The position numbers and the translations under genes were made by a program. Under the pieces are notes generated by a model. The model was not told the DNA's origin. It was given only the letters and a program-made list of their open reading frames with translations, and ran no database searches. A stretch of DNA of 64,000 nucleotides from Melioribacteraceae bacterium (GTDB lineage Bacteria; Bacteroidota; Ignavibacteria; Ignavibacteriales; Melioribacteraceae): positions 1-64,000 of the forward strand of contig WGCV01000062.1 in assembly GCA_015493615.1 (NCBI GenBank), written 5' to 3'. This document shows, one piece after another, positions 33,767-42,697 of the stretch (its first letter is position 1; each line of letters opens with the position of its first letter).

Positions 33767-36163
33767 TTGTTAGTTTCATTAAAATGGTTAAATGATTATA
33801 TAAATCTCTCCGATGTTTCCGTTGAAGAGGTTGAAGATAAACTTACTTCAAGCGGTTTGGAAGTAGAGGAAATAATCGACTTACGGAAAAAATATGAAAA
33901 TATTGTAGTTGGTTTTGTTGAGGAAAGCGAAAAACATCCCGACGCGGATAAACTTTCCGTCTGCAAAGTTAACGACGGCGAAAAAGTTTACGATGTGGTT
34001 TGCGGTGCGCCTAATGTAGCTGCCGGACAGAAAGTTGCTTTTGCTAAAGTCGGAGCCGTAATCCCCGGGGGAGGATTTAAAATAAAAAAAGCTAAAATCC
34101 GCGGCGCAGTTTCCGAAGGAATGATTTGCGCGGGAGACGAACTTGAGATAAACGACGACCATACCGGAATATTAGTCCTTGACGAATCACTGAAACCGGG
34201 AACTGCGATTGCAGAAGTTTTAGGACTTGATGATGTAATTTTCGATATAGCGATTACTCCGAATCGTCCCGATGCGTTAAGTCATATCGGGATTGCAAGA
34301 GATTTAGCCGCCCTCTTCAACAGGGAACTTAAAACTCCAAGTTTTGAATTGGTTGAAACCGGCGAAGAAGCCGCTTCGGCAGCTTCGGTTGAAATAGAAA
34401 ATCCGGATGCGTGCCCGCGGTATTCCGCAAGAATTGTGAAAAATGTTACGGTTAAAGAATCTCCGGACTGGCTGAAAGAGAAGCTGAACGCTGTCGGTCT
34501 GCGTCCGATTAACAATATTGTTGATATAACAAATTTTGTCCTTTATGAAGTAGGTCAGCCGCTACACGCATTTGATTTGGATTATCTTGCGGATAAAAAA
34601 ATTATTGTAAAAAACGCTGAAGATGGCGATAAATTTATTACTCTCGATTCGAAAGAGAGAGAATTGAAAAGCAATAATCTGATGATTTGCGACGCTGAAA
34701 AGCCCGTAGCCGTTGCCGGAGTAATGGGAGGCGAAAACAGCGAAGTAACGGAAAACACAAAAGATGTTTTGATTGAAAGCGCTTACTTTGATCCTTCTTC
34801 AATCAGAAAAACAGCTAAGCAGCTCGGATTACAGACTGACGCATCCTATCGTTTTGAGCGTGGTACAAATCCGGAAATCACTACTTGGGCAGCCGACAGA
34901 GCGGCATCCTTAATGGCGGAACTTGCCGGCGGCGAAATTCTAAAAGGAGTAATTGATGTTTACCCGAAGCCGCTTGAAAGAAAAGTAATTGAACTACGAT
35001 ATGACAGAATAAATAAAATTCTCGGTTATAATGTGCCGCCGGAAACCGTCCGGTTTATTATGAAGAAACTCGATTTTGTTTTAGCGCTCGAAGAAGAAGA
35101 TTTTATCATGGTGGAAGCGCCTCTTTTCCGCCCAGATATTGAGAGGGAAATTGACCTTATTGAAGAGGTGGCGCGAATTTACGGCTATGATAAAATTCCC
35201 GAAGTAAGCAAAGTAAACGTTACGCTTCAGCGCAAAGTAGATCAGACAAAGGGGAAAGAGAAAGCGCGGGAAATTTTTACGGCTCTCGGTTACAACGAGA
35301 TAATTACAAACTCGTTGCTTAATGACAAATTAGCCGAAATGTTCGGTAAACCGATTAAGCTGATGAATCCGCAAAGCAGCGAAATGACACATCCTCGTCC
35401 GTCCCTTTTGCCGGGAATGTTGCAGACAATTTCCCGAAATATAAAAGTTAAAGAAGAAAATTTACAGCTGTTTGAAATCGGACATATATTTAATTTGAAA
35501 AATCAAGAGATAAAATCTTTTGAAGATTTTGAAGAGAACGAATCTCTCCTTTTTGCTGTTACAGGATTAAAGAGTGAAAAGGAATGGTTTACAAATCCCG
35601 TGAAATTTGATATTTTCGATTTGAAAGGAGACTTGGAACTTTTTGCCGAAAAAATGTTTTCAGGAGCAAACATAAGATATGAATATAAGAAATCGGAATT
35701 CGGCTTCTATGATTACGGCTTTGTTCTTAAAGTGAATAATAACGTTATCGGGCAAGGCGGAAAGCTGAAAGATAAAATTCTAAAAGAATTTGATATTAAG
35801 CAGGAAGTTTTTACATTTGAAACGAACTTATCCAATTTATTTGAAAGTAAAAAGCGTTCTTTCAAACCTTTGCTGAAGTATCCGAAAGTTTATCGCGATA
35901 TGGCTTTTGTTGTCGATAAAGACGTTGACAGCAGAGATATTGCCGAAGCGATACGAAAGGGAAGCGGCAAGCTGTTGAAAAACGTCAAGATATTTGATGT
36001 TTTTGAAAATAAGTCGCTCGGAGAAAACAAAAAAAGCGTAGCGTTTAAACTCGAATACTACGACGAAGGAAAAACATTGACCGAAGAAGAAGTCGATACT
36101 GTTTTTTGGAAAGTTATAGAAAAAATTAAAAAACAATTTGGCGCTGAATTAAGAGGTAGTTAA
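33767..36163 (+). CDS. pheT: Phenylalanine--tRNA ligase beta subunit
   Basis: 798 residues with a TTG start (33767) preceded by ACGGAG. An N-terminal EMAP-like tRNA-binding domain (VVGFVEESEKHPDADKLSVCKVNDG, about 45-150), B3/B4 editing domain, B5 domain, the catalytic-like core (ARIYGYDKIPE, MNPQSSEMTHPRPSLLPGML) and the C-terminal ferredoxin-fold anticodon domain (KYPKVYRDMAFVVDKDVDSRDI) are all present. The stop codon is directly followed by the start of the next ORF. Confidence 0.96.
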   Translation: MLVSLKWLNDYINLSDVSVEEVEDKLTSSGLEVEEIIDLRKKYENIVVGFVEESEKHPDADKLSVCKVNDGEKVYDVVCGAPNVAAGQKVAFAKVGAVIPGGGFKIKKAKIRGAVSEGMICAGDELEINDDHTGILVLDESLKPGTAIAEVLGLDDVIFDIAITPNRPDALSHIGIARDLAALFNRELKTPSFELVETGEEAASAASVEIENPDACPRYSARIVKNVTVKESPDWLKEKLNAVGLRPINNIVDITNFVLYEVGQPLHAFDLDYLADKKIIVKNAEDGDKFITLDSKERELKSNNLMICDAEKPVAVAGVMGGENSEVTENTKDVLIESAYFDPSSIRKTAKQLGLQTDASYRFERGTNPEITTWAADRAASLMAELAGGEILKGVIDVYPKPLERKVIELRYDRINKILGYNVPPETVRFIMKKLDFVLALEEEDFIMVEAPLFRPDIEREIDLIEEVARIYGYDKIPEVSKVNVTLQRKVDQTKGKEKAREIFTALGYNEIITNSLLNDKLAEMFGKPIKLMNPQSSEMTHPRPSLLPGMLQTISRNIKVKEENLQLFEIGHIFNLKNQEIKSFEDFEENESLLFAVTGLKSEKEWFTNPVKFDIFDLKGDLELFAEKMFSGANIRYEYKKSEFGFYDYGFVLKVNNNVIGQGGKLKDKILKEFDIKQEVFTFETNLSNLFESKKRSFKPLLKYPKVYRDMAFVVDKDVDSRDIAEAIRKGSGKLLKNVKIFDVFENKSLGENKKSVAFKLEYYDEGKTLTEEEVDTVFWKVIEKIKKQFGAELRGS

Positions 36164-36457
36164 TTGGATTCTGCAGATAAGACATATAAATTATTTATTG
36201 AAGAGTTTTCTTCCTTAGAAAAAAGTGTATATGCTCTTTTGCAGAAAAATATTGATTACAAAGATGAGTTGGAAAAACTTAAGGAAGAGAATTTAAAACT
36301 GCAGAAAGAAAACGAAGTTTTGCGTGAAACGCTTTCGCAGTTTGAAGGAAAAAGAATTAACGGCGCTTCAACAAAAATTAAAGCGGAAGATAAAGAGAAC
36401 TTGAAAAATCAAATCGATGAGTTAATTTCAAAGATTGATTTTCATTTGAAATCTTGA
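36164..36457 (+). CDS. Short coiled-coil protein (ZapB-like context)
   Basis: 97 residues from a TTG at 36164, immediately after the pheT stop and preceded by AAGAGG. The middle part (about 25-70) is a strong heptad coiled coil with Leu/Glu/Lys. It lies between pheT and zapA, a place where many bacteria keep a small ZapB-like or unnamed coiled-coil protein. Its function is inferred only from context (cell division); the sequence itself has no diagnostic motif. Confidence 0.6.
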   Translation: MDSADKTYKLFIEEFSSLEKSVYALLQKNIDYKDELEKLKEENLKLQKENEVLRETLSQFEGKRINGASTKIKAEDKENLKNQIDELISKIDFHLKS

Positions 36458-36470
36458 TGGATTAGACGAA

Positions 36471-36773
36471 ATGTCGGAAAAGAAGAAGCTTAAGATAAAT
36501 ATTTTTGGTAAAGATTATTCATTATTGGTAGATAATGAAGACGTGGCTTCCGAATTGGCTGAATATGTTAATGAAATGATGACTGATACTAAGAATGAAT
36601 TACCCGAGCAGTCCAATGAGACAATTGCTGTTTTGGCTGCTCTGAATATTGCTTATGATTTATTTTTTGAAAGGAACAAATATCGGGAATTTACGATACA
36701 AGCGACCGATAAAGTAAAGAAAGTTAAGCTCCTTTTATCCGAACAAGGCATTTCCTCTAATACATCTACTTAA
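36471..36773 (+). CDS. zapA: Cell division protein ZapA
   Basis: 100 residues: the N-terminal beta-strand region KLKINIFGKDYSLLVDNEDVASELAEYVNEMM and the long dimerisation helix with NETIAVLAALNIAYDLFFE match ZapA. It binds FtsZ and promotes Z-ring bundling. It is 13 bp after the coiled-coil gene and is followed directly by the predicted 6S RNA, an order also known from Proteobacteria. Confidence 0.9.
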   Translation: MSEKKKLKINIFGKDYSLLVDNEDVASELAEYVNEMMTDTKNELPEQSNETIAVLAALNIAYDLFFERNKYREFTIQATDKVKKVKLLLSEQGISSNTST

Positions 36774-36778
36774 ATTTT

Positions 36779-36963
36779 CCGCGCTGTTAGTTCACAAAAT
36801 GAAGAACGAACAAACATAACATGGGTTTTTGACTTACGGAGCGTATTACAGGCCTCGTTCCGGTTTTGCCGGAATCGCCGTTAAGGCGACAGTGGAAGTA
36901 AAAAACTTCGGGCATTTACCCACATTACCATGAAGAGGTTCTTCATCAGATACTAACAGCGCG
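36779..36963 (+). ncRNA. ssrS: 6S RNA (ssrS)
   Basis: The 213-bp gap between zapA and rny forms a long rod. The ends pair perfectly: CGCGCTGTTAGT (from 36780) with ACTAACAGCGCG (to 36963). Inside, TGAAGAAC pairs with GTTCTTCA, and CATGG with CCATG. A large unpaired central bubble follows, then terminal hairpins TTCCGG-TTTT-CCGGAA and TCGCCGTTAAGGCGA. A closing stem, a central bubble and a size near 185 nt, next to zapA, are what 6S RNA shows. It would sequester the housekeeping RNA polymerase. The exact ends are approximate. Confidence 0.75.
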
Positions 36964-36986
36964 TTTTGATATTTACGGAGGAAGTT

Positions 36987-38546
36987 ATGGATTTGATATA
37001 CTTGATAGTTTCAGTTGTGATTGCGGGAATTGCCTTTGCGCTCGGCTGGGTAATGAACTCGAAAATCGGCGCGGGCGGAATACAGCGCGCTAAGGAAGAA
37101 AGCGAAAGAATCCTGAAGGACGCCGAGACCGAAGCGAGAAATCTGAAAAAGGAAAAACTGCTTGAAGTTAAAGACGAATGGCTGAAAAAGAAACAGGAAT
37201 TTGACAATGAAGTTAACTCCCGCCGGCAGAAATTAAATAACTTCGAGAAACAGCTTGAGAAAAAGGAAACGGGACTCGAAAGGAAGATGGAGCTTGTTTC
37301 CGAGCGGGAAAAAGAACTCGAAGAACTTTCCGAACAAATTAAGATTAAGCAGGAACAGGTCGCTCATAAAAACGAACGTTTGGATAACTTACTAAAAGAG
37401 CAGAATAAAAGACTGGAAAAAATCGCTCAGCTTACATCCGAAGAAGCTAAGAATATGCTTATCGAAAATCTTAAGGATGAAGCCAAAACCGAGGCGCAGC
37501 AGTTTATCCGCGATATAAGAGATCAAGCTAAAGCGGACGCGAAAAAGGAAGCTCAGAAAATTGTGATTAACGCCATTCAGAAAACCGCCGTGGATCATTC
37601 AGTTGAAACTACTGTTTCCGTTGTTCAGATTCAGAGCGACGAGATGAAAGGACGAATAATCGGGCGCGAAGGAAGAAACATAAGAGCGTTTGAAGCGGCA
37701 ACTGGAATTGACGTTATCGTTGACGATACGCCCGAAGCCGTTATTTTATCGGGTTTTGATCAATACAGAAGGGAAATCGCACGAATCGCCCTTGAGAGAT
37801 TAATTTCCGACGGACGCATTCACCCTGCCAGAATTGAAGAAGTGGTTGATAAAGTTCGCGAAGAACTGGAAGATGAAATTTACAAGGAAGGGGAAAACAC
37901 AATTATTCAGCTTGGCTTGCACGGAGTTCATCCCGAACTGGTTCGCCACATCGGGAAGATGAAATATCGTTCGAGCTACGGACAGAATCTTCTCCAGCAC
38001 AGTATTGAAGTCGCCTACATAACAGGTTTTATGGCTGCCGAATTAGGGCTTGACGTAAAAATGGCAAAACGCGCGGGTCTTTTGCACGATATCGGTAAAA
38101 CGCTTGATAAGAGTATCGAAGGTCCCCACGCGCTTCTCGGTTATGAGATGACCAAGAAATATAAAGAGCATCCTATTGTCGTGAACGCCGTTGGAAGTCA
38201 TCATGACGATATTGAAATGACAAGTCCTTATGCGCCGCTTGTACAGGCGGCTGACGCAATAAGCGGAGCGCGTCCGGGCGCCAGACGTGAATCCCTCGAG
38301 AGCTACGTTAAGCGTTTGGAAAATCTTGAAAGTATTGCAAACTCATTTGACGGAGTCGCTAAAACTTATGCTATTCAGGCGGGACGCGAAATTCGCGTTG
38401 TGGTTGAGCCTGATAAAATAGACGACGATTATTCGGATCAGCTTGCTTATGATATAGCGCAGAGGATTCAGCAAGACCTTGAATATCCCGGACAGATTAA
38501 AGTTACCGTAATCAGGGAAGTAAGGAAAATAGCTTTTGCAAAATAG
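36987..38546 (+). CDS. rny: Ribonuclease Y
   Basis: 519 residues from the ATG at 36987, preceded by GGAGG; an upstream in-frame TTG inside the 6S RNA end is unlikely. Order: membrane helix (about 2-22), long coiled coil (about 30-190), KH domain with GRIIGREGRNIRAFEAATGIDVIVDDTPE, and HD domain with RAGLLHDIGKTLDKS and VGSHHDD. It is a membrane-bound endoribonuclease that initiates mRNA decay. Its stop is directly followed by the coaE ATG. Confidence 0.95.
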   Translation: MDLIYLIVSVVIAGIAFALGWVMNSKIGAGGIQRAKEESERILKDAETEARNLKKEKLLEVKDEWLKKKQEFDNEVNSRRQKLNNFEKQLEKKETGLERKMELVSEREKELEELSEQIKIKQEQVAHKNERLDNLLKEQNKRLEKIAQLTSEEAKNMLIENLKDEAKTEAQQFIRDIRDQAKADAKKEAQKIVINAIQKTAVDHSVETTVSVVQIQSDEMKGRIIGREGRNIRAFEAATGIDVIVDDTPEAVILSGFDQYRREIARIALERLISDGRIHPARIEEVVDKVREELEDEIYKEGENTIIQLGLHGVHPELVRHIGKMKYRSSYGQNLLQHSIEVAYITGFMAAELGLDVKMAKRAGLLHDIGKTLDKSIEGPHALLGYEMTKKYKEHPIVVNAVGSHHDDIEMTSPYAPLVQAADAISGARPGARRESLESYVKRLENLESIANSFDGVAKTYAIQAGREIRVVVEPDKIDDDYSDQLAYDIAQRIQQDLEYPGQIKVTVIREVRKIAFAK

Positions 38547-39146
38547 ATGAGCGGAAAAATCAAAATAGGTTTAACCGGAGGAATCGGCAGCGGCAAATCG
38601 ACCGTTGCCGATTTTTTGCGTAAAAAGGGGATTAAGGTTTTTGATGCGGATAAACTGGCGAAAGAACTGATGACCTCCGATGAAGAACTGAAGCTGGAGC
38701 TGATTAAGGAATTTGGCGAAAAGACATTTTCCGGAGGGGAGTTAAATCGGGAGTATCTTGCAAATACGATTTTTGTCAATCCGGCAAAGGTTGAAAAGAT
38801 TAATTCCATTGTCCATCCCGCCGTCAAAAATAAGTTGACATTTTTAATGAACCGAGAGCTTGAAAAAAGTAATCTTGTTGCGGCTGAAGCGGCATTAATT
38901 TTTGAATCCGATATGACGGAAATGTTTGATTACATCTGGGTTGTTACCGCCGACGAAGAAATCAGAATCAAGAGAGTTATGGAACGAAGCGGATTATCGC
39001 GCGAGGAAATTATCAAGAGGATGGAAAATCAAATACCGGAAAAGGAGAAAATCAGCCGCGCGGATTTTGTTTTCTACAATAATGATTCGATAGAAAAACT
39101 CGAAGAAAATGTTTCATTTATGCTTTCCATTATTCAAAAAATTTAA
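38547..39146 (+). CDS. coaE: Dephospho-CoA kinase
   Basis: 199 residues: P-loop GLTGGIGSGKSTVADFL (8-24), the substrate region FDADKLAKELM, IVHPAVKNKL and VAAEAALIFES, all typical of CoaE. It phosphorylates dephospho-CoA to CoA as the last step of the pathway. Its start follows the rny stop directly, so translation is probably coupled. The 366-bp gap after it (39147-39512) holds repeat copy 5. Confidence 0.93.
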   Translation: MSGKIKIGLTGGIGSGKSTVADFLRKKGIKVFDADKLAKELMTSDEELKLELIKEFGEKTFSGGELNREYLANTIFVNPAKVEKINSIVHPAVKNKLTFLMNRELEKSNLVAAEAALIFESDMTEMFDYIWVVTADEEIRIKRVMERSGLSREEIIKRMENQIPEKEKISRADFVFYNNDSIEKLEENVSFMLSIIQKI

Positions 39147-39261
39147 GCGGTTTTTATTCCGCTCTTAAATGTTAATTTTGTAATTTTAAGAATGTGTTTG
39201 TAGTTTTATGGTTTTTGAGGTTGTTCATTATTGGTAACTCAGCTAAGCTGAATTTTATTGA

Positions 39262-39441
39262 GAAGGCTTGCATTTGTCATTCTGAGCCTCCGCCACGGCG
39301 GAGCGGGAGAAGAATCTCAGGACGGTGAATCAGACTAAGGTTGAGATTTTTCGTACGGCTTGTATCTCCGCCCCTAACAAAAAGCAGTTAGAGTAAGCTT
39401 AGCGGACTCTAAATGACAATATTAGGTTTTGCAAAGGTCAA
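39262..39441 (+). repeat. MITE-like element, family A, copy 5
   Basis: 180-bp copy with the left end shortened (GAAGGCTTGCATTTGTCATT) and the right end GGTTTTGCAAAGGTCAA. It contains the CCGCCACGGCGG module on the left and an unusual right-arm insertion (CCCCTAACAAAAAGCAGTTAG-like). The flanks ATTGA and TTTAA agree in only 3 of 5 bases. Confidence 0.75.
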
Positions 39442-39512
39442 TTTAATTAAATTAATTTATTGAAACACGGTCTTTATTTGGGACAACTGATGAATTATTA
39501 CGGAGATTAATC

Positions 39513-40412
39513 GTGAATATCGTGAACAGAGCAATTGTAAATTTCGTTAAACTTTTACCTAAATCAACAGTTTATTTTTTCGCCAAAAAGTATGTCGCCG
39601 GAACGCGTCTGCAGGATGCAATGAATGTAGCCAAGGATTTGAACTCAAAAGGGATTCTGGCAACAATCGATGTGCTTGGCGAAGCGATAACTAATCTTGA
39701 CGAAGCGGCTGAAACTCAAAAAGCCTGCATTGAAGTGTTGGATGCAATTGAGAAAAACAAAGTCAATTCAAATTTGTCAATCAAACCTACCTCGCTGGGA
39801 CTTGCAATCAACAAGGATGTTTGCTACAATCTCGTTGAAGGAATTGTGCAGAAGGCGGCTGAGTATAATAATTTTGTCAGAATCGATATGGAAGATTCTC
39901 CATATACCGATTTGACTATTGAGCTTTACACTAAGTTGCATGAAAAATTTCCTAATGTGGGAATTGTTGTTCAGGCTTATCTGAAAAGGACTTACTCCGA
40001 TGTTGAAAACTTGAACCGGCTCGGAACCAATTACCGTTTGTGTAAAGGAATTTATGTGGAACCTGCCTCAATTGCTTACAAATCCCGTGAGGATATTCGC
40101 AAGAACTATATTAAGATTTTAGATAAAATGCTTACCGACGGCAATTATGTAGGCATCGCCACGCATGATGAGTTTCTGATTAACAAAGCTTACGGAATGC
40201 TTCGTGAAAAGAATGTGCCGGAAGATAAATATGAATTCCAAATGCTTTACGGCGTAAGGGAAGATTTAAGGAATAAGATTGTTGCAGACGGGCATAAAAT
40301 AAGGGTTTACGTTCCTTTCGGAGAAAAGTGGTACGAGTATTCGATGCGCCGTTTTCAGGAAAATCCGGAACTGGCTTGGTATGTAGCAAAAAGCGTTTTT
40401 TCATTTAAGTGA
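39513..40412 (+). CDS. Proline dehydrogenase (FAD-dependent)
   Basis: 299 residues from a GTG at 39513 preceded by ACGGAG. A monofunctional PRODH barrel: VRIDMEDSPYTDLTIELY, VGIVVQAYLKRTYSD, RLCKGIYVEPASIAYKSR, GIATHDEFLI and VYVPFGEKWYEYSMRRFQENPELAW, the last carrying the substrate-binding Arg pair. It oxidises proline to pyrroline-5-carboxylate. The P5C dehydrogenase is not fused and not nearby. It stands alone between two family A elements. Confidence 0.9.
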   Translation: MNIVNRAIVNFVKLLPKSTVYFFAKKYVAGTRLQDAMNVAKDLNSKGILATIDVLGEAITNLDEAAETQKACIEVLDAIEKNKVNSNLSIKPTSLGLAINKDVCYNLVEGIVQKAAEYNNFVRIDMEDSPYTDLTIELYTKLHEKFPNVGIVVQAYLKRTYSDVENLNRLGTNYRLCKGIYVEPASIAYKSREDIRKNYIKILDKMLTDGNYVGIATHDEFLINKAYGMLREKNVPEDKYEFQMLYGVREDLRNKIVADGHKIRVYVPFGEKWYEYSMRRFQENPELAWYVAKSVFSFK

Positions 40413-40455
40413 TTTTAGAATTTTTTAACATATCGTTTTTTGAAATTAACTTAGA

Positions 40456-40605
40456 GAAGGCTTTGCATAACCCTGTAAAATGTCATTCTGAATGGAGCGG
40501 AGCGAAATGAAGAATCTCAAAACCGGTAATTATACCGAATCTAGAGATATTTCGGACGGTTTCCACCGTCCTCAATATGACAAATTTAGGTTGTGCAAAG
40601 GTCTC
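40456..40605 (+). repeat. MITE-like element, family A, copy 6
   Basis: 150-bp near-consensus copy (GAAGGCTTTGCATAACC left, GGTTGTGCAAAGGTCTC right) with the left module AATGGAGCGGAGCGAAATGA. The flanks TTAGA and TTATA match in 4 of 5 bases. It ends 26 bp before the tsaD start codon, so the tsaD promoter must lie within or upstream of it. Confidence 0.83.
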
Positions 40606-40631
40606 TTATATACCAACAGAAAGGAAACCGC

Positions 40632-41654
40632 ATGAATATTGTCGGAATAGAGAGTTCGTGTGATGAGACATCCGTTGCAATTATTTCGGATGGAAAATTA
40701 GTATCCAATCTTATCGCTTCTCAGGATTTTCATACTCAATACGGCGGAGTAGTGCCGGAGCTTTCAAGTCGCGCGCATTTGCAGATAGTCTCTCCTCTGT
40801 TTAAACAGAGTTTGAAAGAGGCGGGGCTGGAAATAGCTGATATTGATGTTGTTGCGGCTACCGCGGGACCGGGATTAATCGGAGCATTGCTGGTCGGTTT
40901 TTCTTTTGCAAAAGGTCTGGCGTATTCACTTAATGTCCCATTTATTCCCGTTAACCATATCGAAGGACATATTTTTTCAGGCTTTTTGATGAAGGAAAAA
41001 CCTGAGTTCCCATTTCTCGGAGTTGTGATTTCCGGCGGGCATACTTTGCTTCTGTTAGTTAAAAGCGAACTCGAGATTTATAAACTCGGCTCTACTATTG
41101 ACGATGCAGCCGGCGAGGCGTTTGACAAAGTAGCAAAGATGCTGGGACTCGGCTATCCGGGCGGACCAAAAATTCAACAATATGCCATTGAAGCCGAACC
41201 GAGCGAAATACGCTTTCCCGTTGCTCGGACAAAATCCGAGTTTGATTTTTCGTTCAGCGGACTTAAAACTTCCGTCCTTCGTTATCTGCAGGAAAACTTT
41301 CCCGATAATAATATTCCGGAAAAGGAAAAAAGAAAAGTTGCAAAAGCTTTTCAGGACGCGGTTGTTAAAGCTCTTTCAAAACGGGCGGAAAAAGCTCTCA
41401 AGAGATTTGACGTTAAATCAATTTCCGTTGTCGGGGGAGTAGCCGCAAACAGCGGAGTTAAAGATGGTTTTTCCATGCTCGCAAAAAAATACGGAAAAAC
41501 TCTTGTGATTCCTTCATTGGAATATTGCGGAGATAATGGAGCCATGATTGCTCTTAGAGGAAAACAGCTTTTTGAAGCGGGCAAAAAATTCGGATTTGAG
41601 ACTAATGCATTTCCCGCTTTACCGCATAATCATTTTCTACAATCGGATGTTTGA
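40632..41654 (+). CDS. tsaD: tRNA N6-adenosine threonylcarbamoyltransferase TsaD
   Basis: 340 residues from the ATG at 40632 (AGAAAGGAA upstream); the upstream extension that reads through the end of repeat copy 6 is spurious. Motifs: GIESSCDETSVAI, PELSSRAHLQ, NHIEGHIFSGF (metal His pair), ISGGHTLLL, DDAAGEAFDKVAKMLGLGYPGGP, and VVGGVAANSGV. It makes t6A37 in ANN-decoding tRNAs. Its stop shares one base with the mltG start codon. Confidence 0.95.
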   Translation: MNIVGIESSCDETSVAIISDGKLVSNLIASQDFHTQYGGVVPELSSRAHLQIVSPLFKQSLKEAGLEIADIDVVAATAGPGLIGALLVGFSFAKGLAYSLNVPFIPVNHIEGHIFSGFLMKEKPEFPFLGVVISGGHTLLLLVKSELEIYKLGSTIDDAAGEAFDKVAKMLGLGYPGGPKIQQYAIEAEPSEIRFPVARTKSEFDFSFSGLKTSVLRYLQENFPDNNIPEKEKRKVAKAFQDAVVKALSKRAEKALKRFDVKSISVVGGVAANSGVKDGFSMLAKKYGKTLVIPSLEYCGDNGAMIALRGKQLFEAGKKFGFETNAFPALPHNHFLQSDV

Positions 41655-42697
41655 TGAAAGGTTTTTTTAAGTCATTTGAATTTTACGCGGCTGTAGCTCT
41701 GTTTGTTTTTATCCTTTTTTTCGGATATCTCTATTTATATACTCCGAATTATTTTAAAAATTCTTCCGTTCGGGAGTTTACAATTAAGGAGGGAGAAACT
41801 CTTTCGCATGTTATTGACAGACTATACCGGAAAGGATTAATAAGAAACCGAGGAGGGATGAAACTTGCCGCGTATATTACAGGTTCAGCCGATAAAATTC
41901 GCGCGGGCAAATTTATGCTCCACACCGGCTCTACTTTTTTTGAAATGCTTAACGAGTTTACCAGCGGCGGAACGGGGCATCAAACTAAGGTTACAATTCC
42001 CGAAGGCATTTGGCAGAATAAACTTGCAGGACTTTTACACCGTGAGCTAAAACTTGATTCAACAAAAATTATGAGACTTTCGTTCGACAGAAAATTTCTT
42101 AAGTCACTCGGATTGCGTGTAAAGAAACTGGAAGGTTATCTTCTTCCCGATACTTATTTTTTTGATGATAACTGGGATGAGCGGGAAGTCCTCGGAAAAC
42201 TTAAATATGAAAATGATAAAATCTTTAAGTTGTCGAGAGTAAAAAAACAGATGCAAAAATTAAATATGTCCCGTCATGAAATTCTTACGCTTGCCTCTAT
42301 TATAGATGGAGAATCGAATAAAACTTCCGAGTTTAAACTCATCTCGGCGGTTTATCATAACCGTTTGAAAAAGGGGATGGCGCTTCAGGCTGACCCGACA
42401 ATACAATATCTAATTCGCAACCGAAGAAGGCATAACAAAATTTATTATAAAGATCTTAAAATTAATTCGCACTATAATACTTATAAATTTGCGGGACTTC
42501 CGCCCGGTCCGATTAACAATCCGGGGCGCGATGCAATTTTTGCGGCGCTCTTTCCCGCCGATGTTGATTATCTTTACTTTGTCGCAGACGGAAAAGGAGG
42601 ACATTTGTTTGCTTCGCGTTATTCGGAGCAAGTTAAAAATGTAAGGAAGTACAGAATTTGGCGTTCTAAAAACTCAAGACATCGCGTAAGAAAATGA
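41654..42697 (+). CDS. mltG: Endolytic murein transglycosylase MltG
   Basis: 347 residues from the ATG at 41654 that overlaps the tsaD stop. N-terminal membrane helix (about 8-28), a LysM-like region (VREFTIKEGETLSHVIDRLYRKGLI), then the YceG domain with LEGYLLPDTYFF, the catalytic Glu in LASIIDGESNK, and QADPTIQYL, FAGLPPGPINNPG and YFVADGKGGHLFA. It cleaves nascent peptidoglycan at the inner membrane. It overlaps the next gene by 4 bp. Confidence 0.95.
   Translation: MKGFFKSFEFYAAVALFVFILFFGYLYLYTPNYFKNSSVREFTIKEGETLSHVIDRLYRKGLIRNRGGMKLAAYITGSADKIRAGKFMLHTGSTFFEMLNEFTSGGTGHQTKVTIPEGIWQNKLAGLLHRELKLDSTKIMRLSFDRKFLKSLGLRVKKLEGYLLPDTYFFDDNWDEREVLGKLKYENDKIFKLSRVKKQMQKLNMSRHEILTLASIIDGESNKTSEFKLISAVYHNRLKKGMALQADPTIQYLIRNRRRHNKIYYKDLKINSHYNTYKFAGLPPGPINNPGRDAIFAALFPADVDYLYFVADGKGGHLFASRYSEQVKNVRKYRIWRSKNSRHRVRK

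Noticed and set aside
40593-40631. Upstream in-frame start for tsaD
   Set aside because: The extra 13 codons translate the end of repeat copy 6 and are not part of TsaD, which begins at MNIVGIESSCDET.
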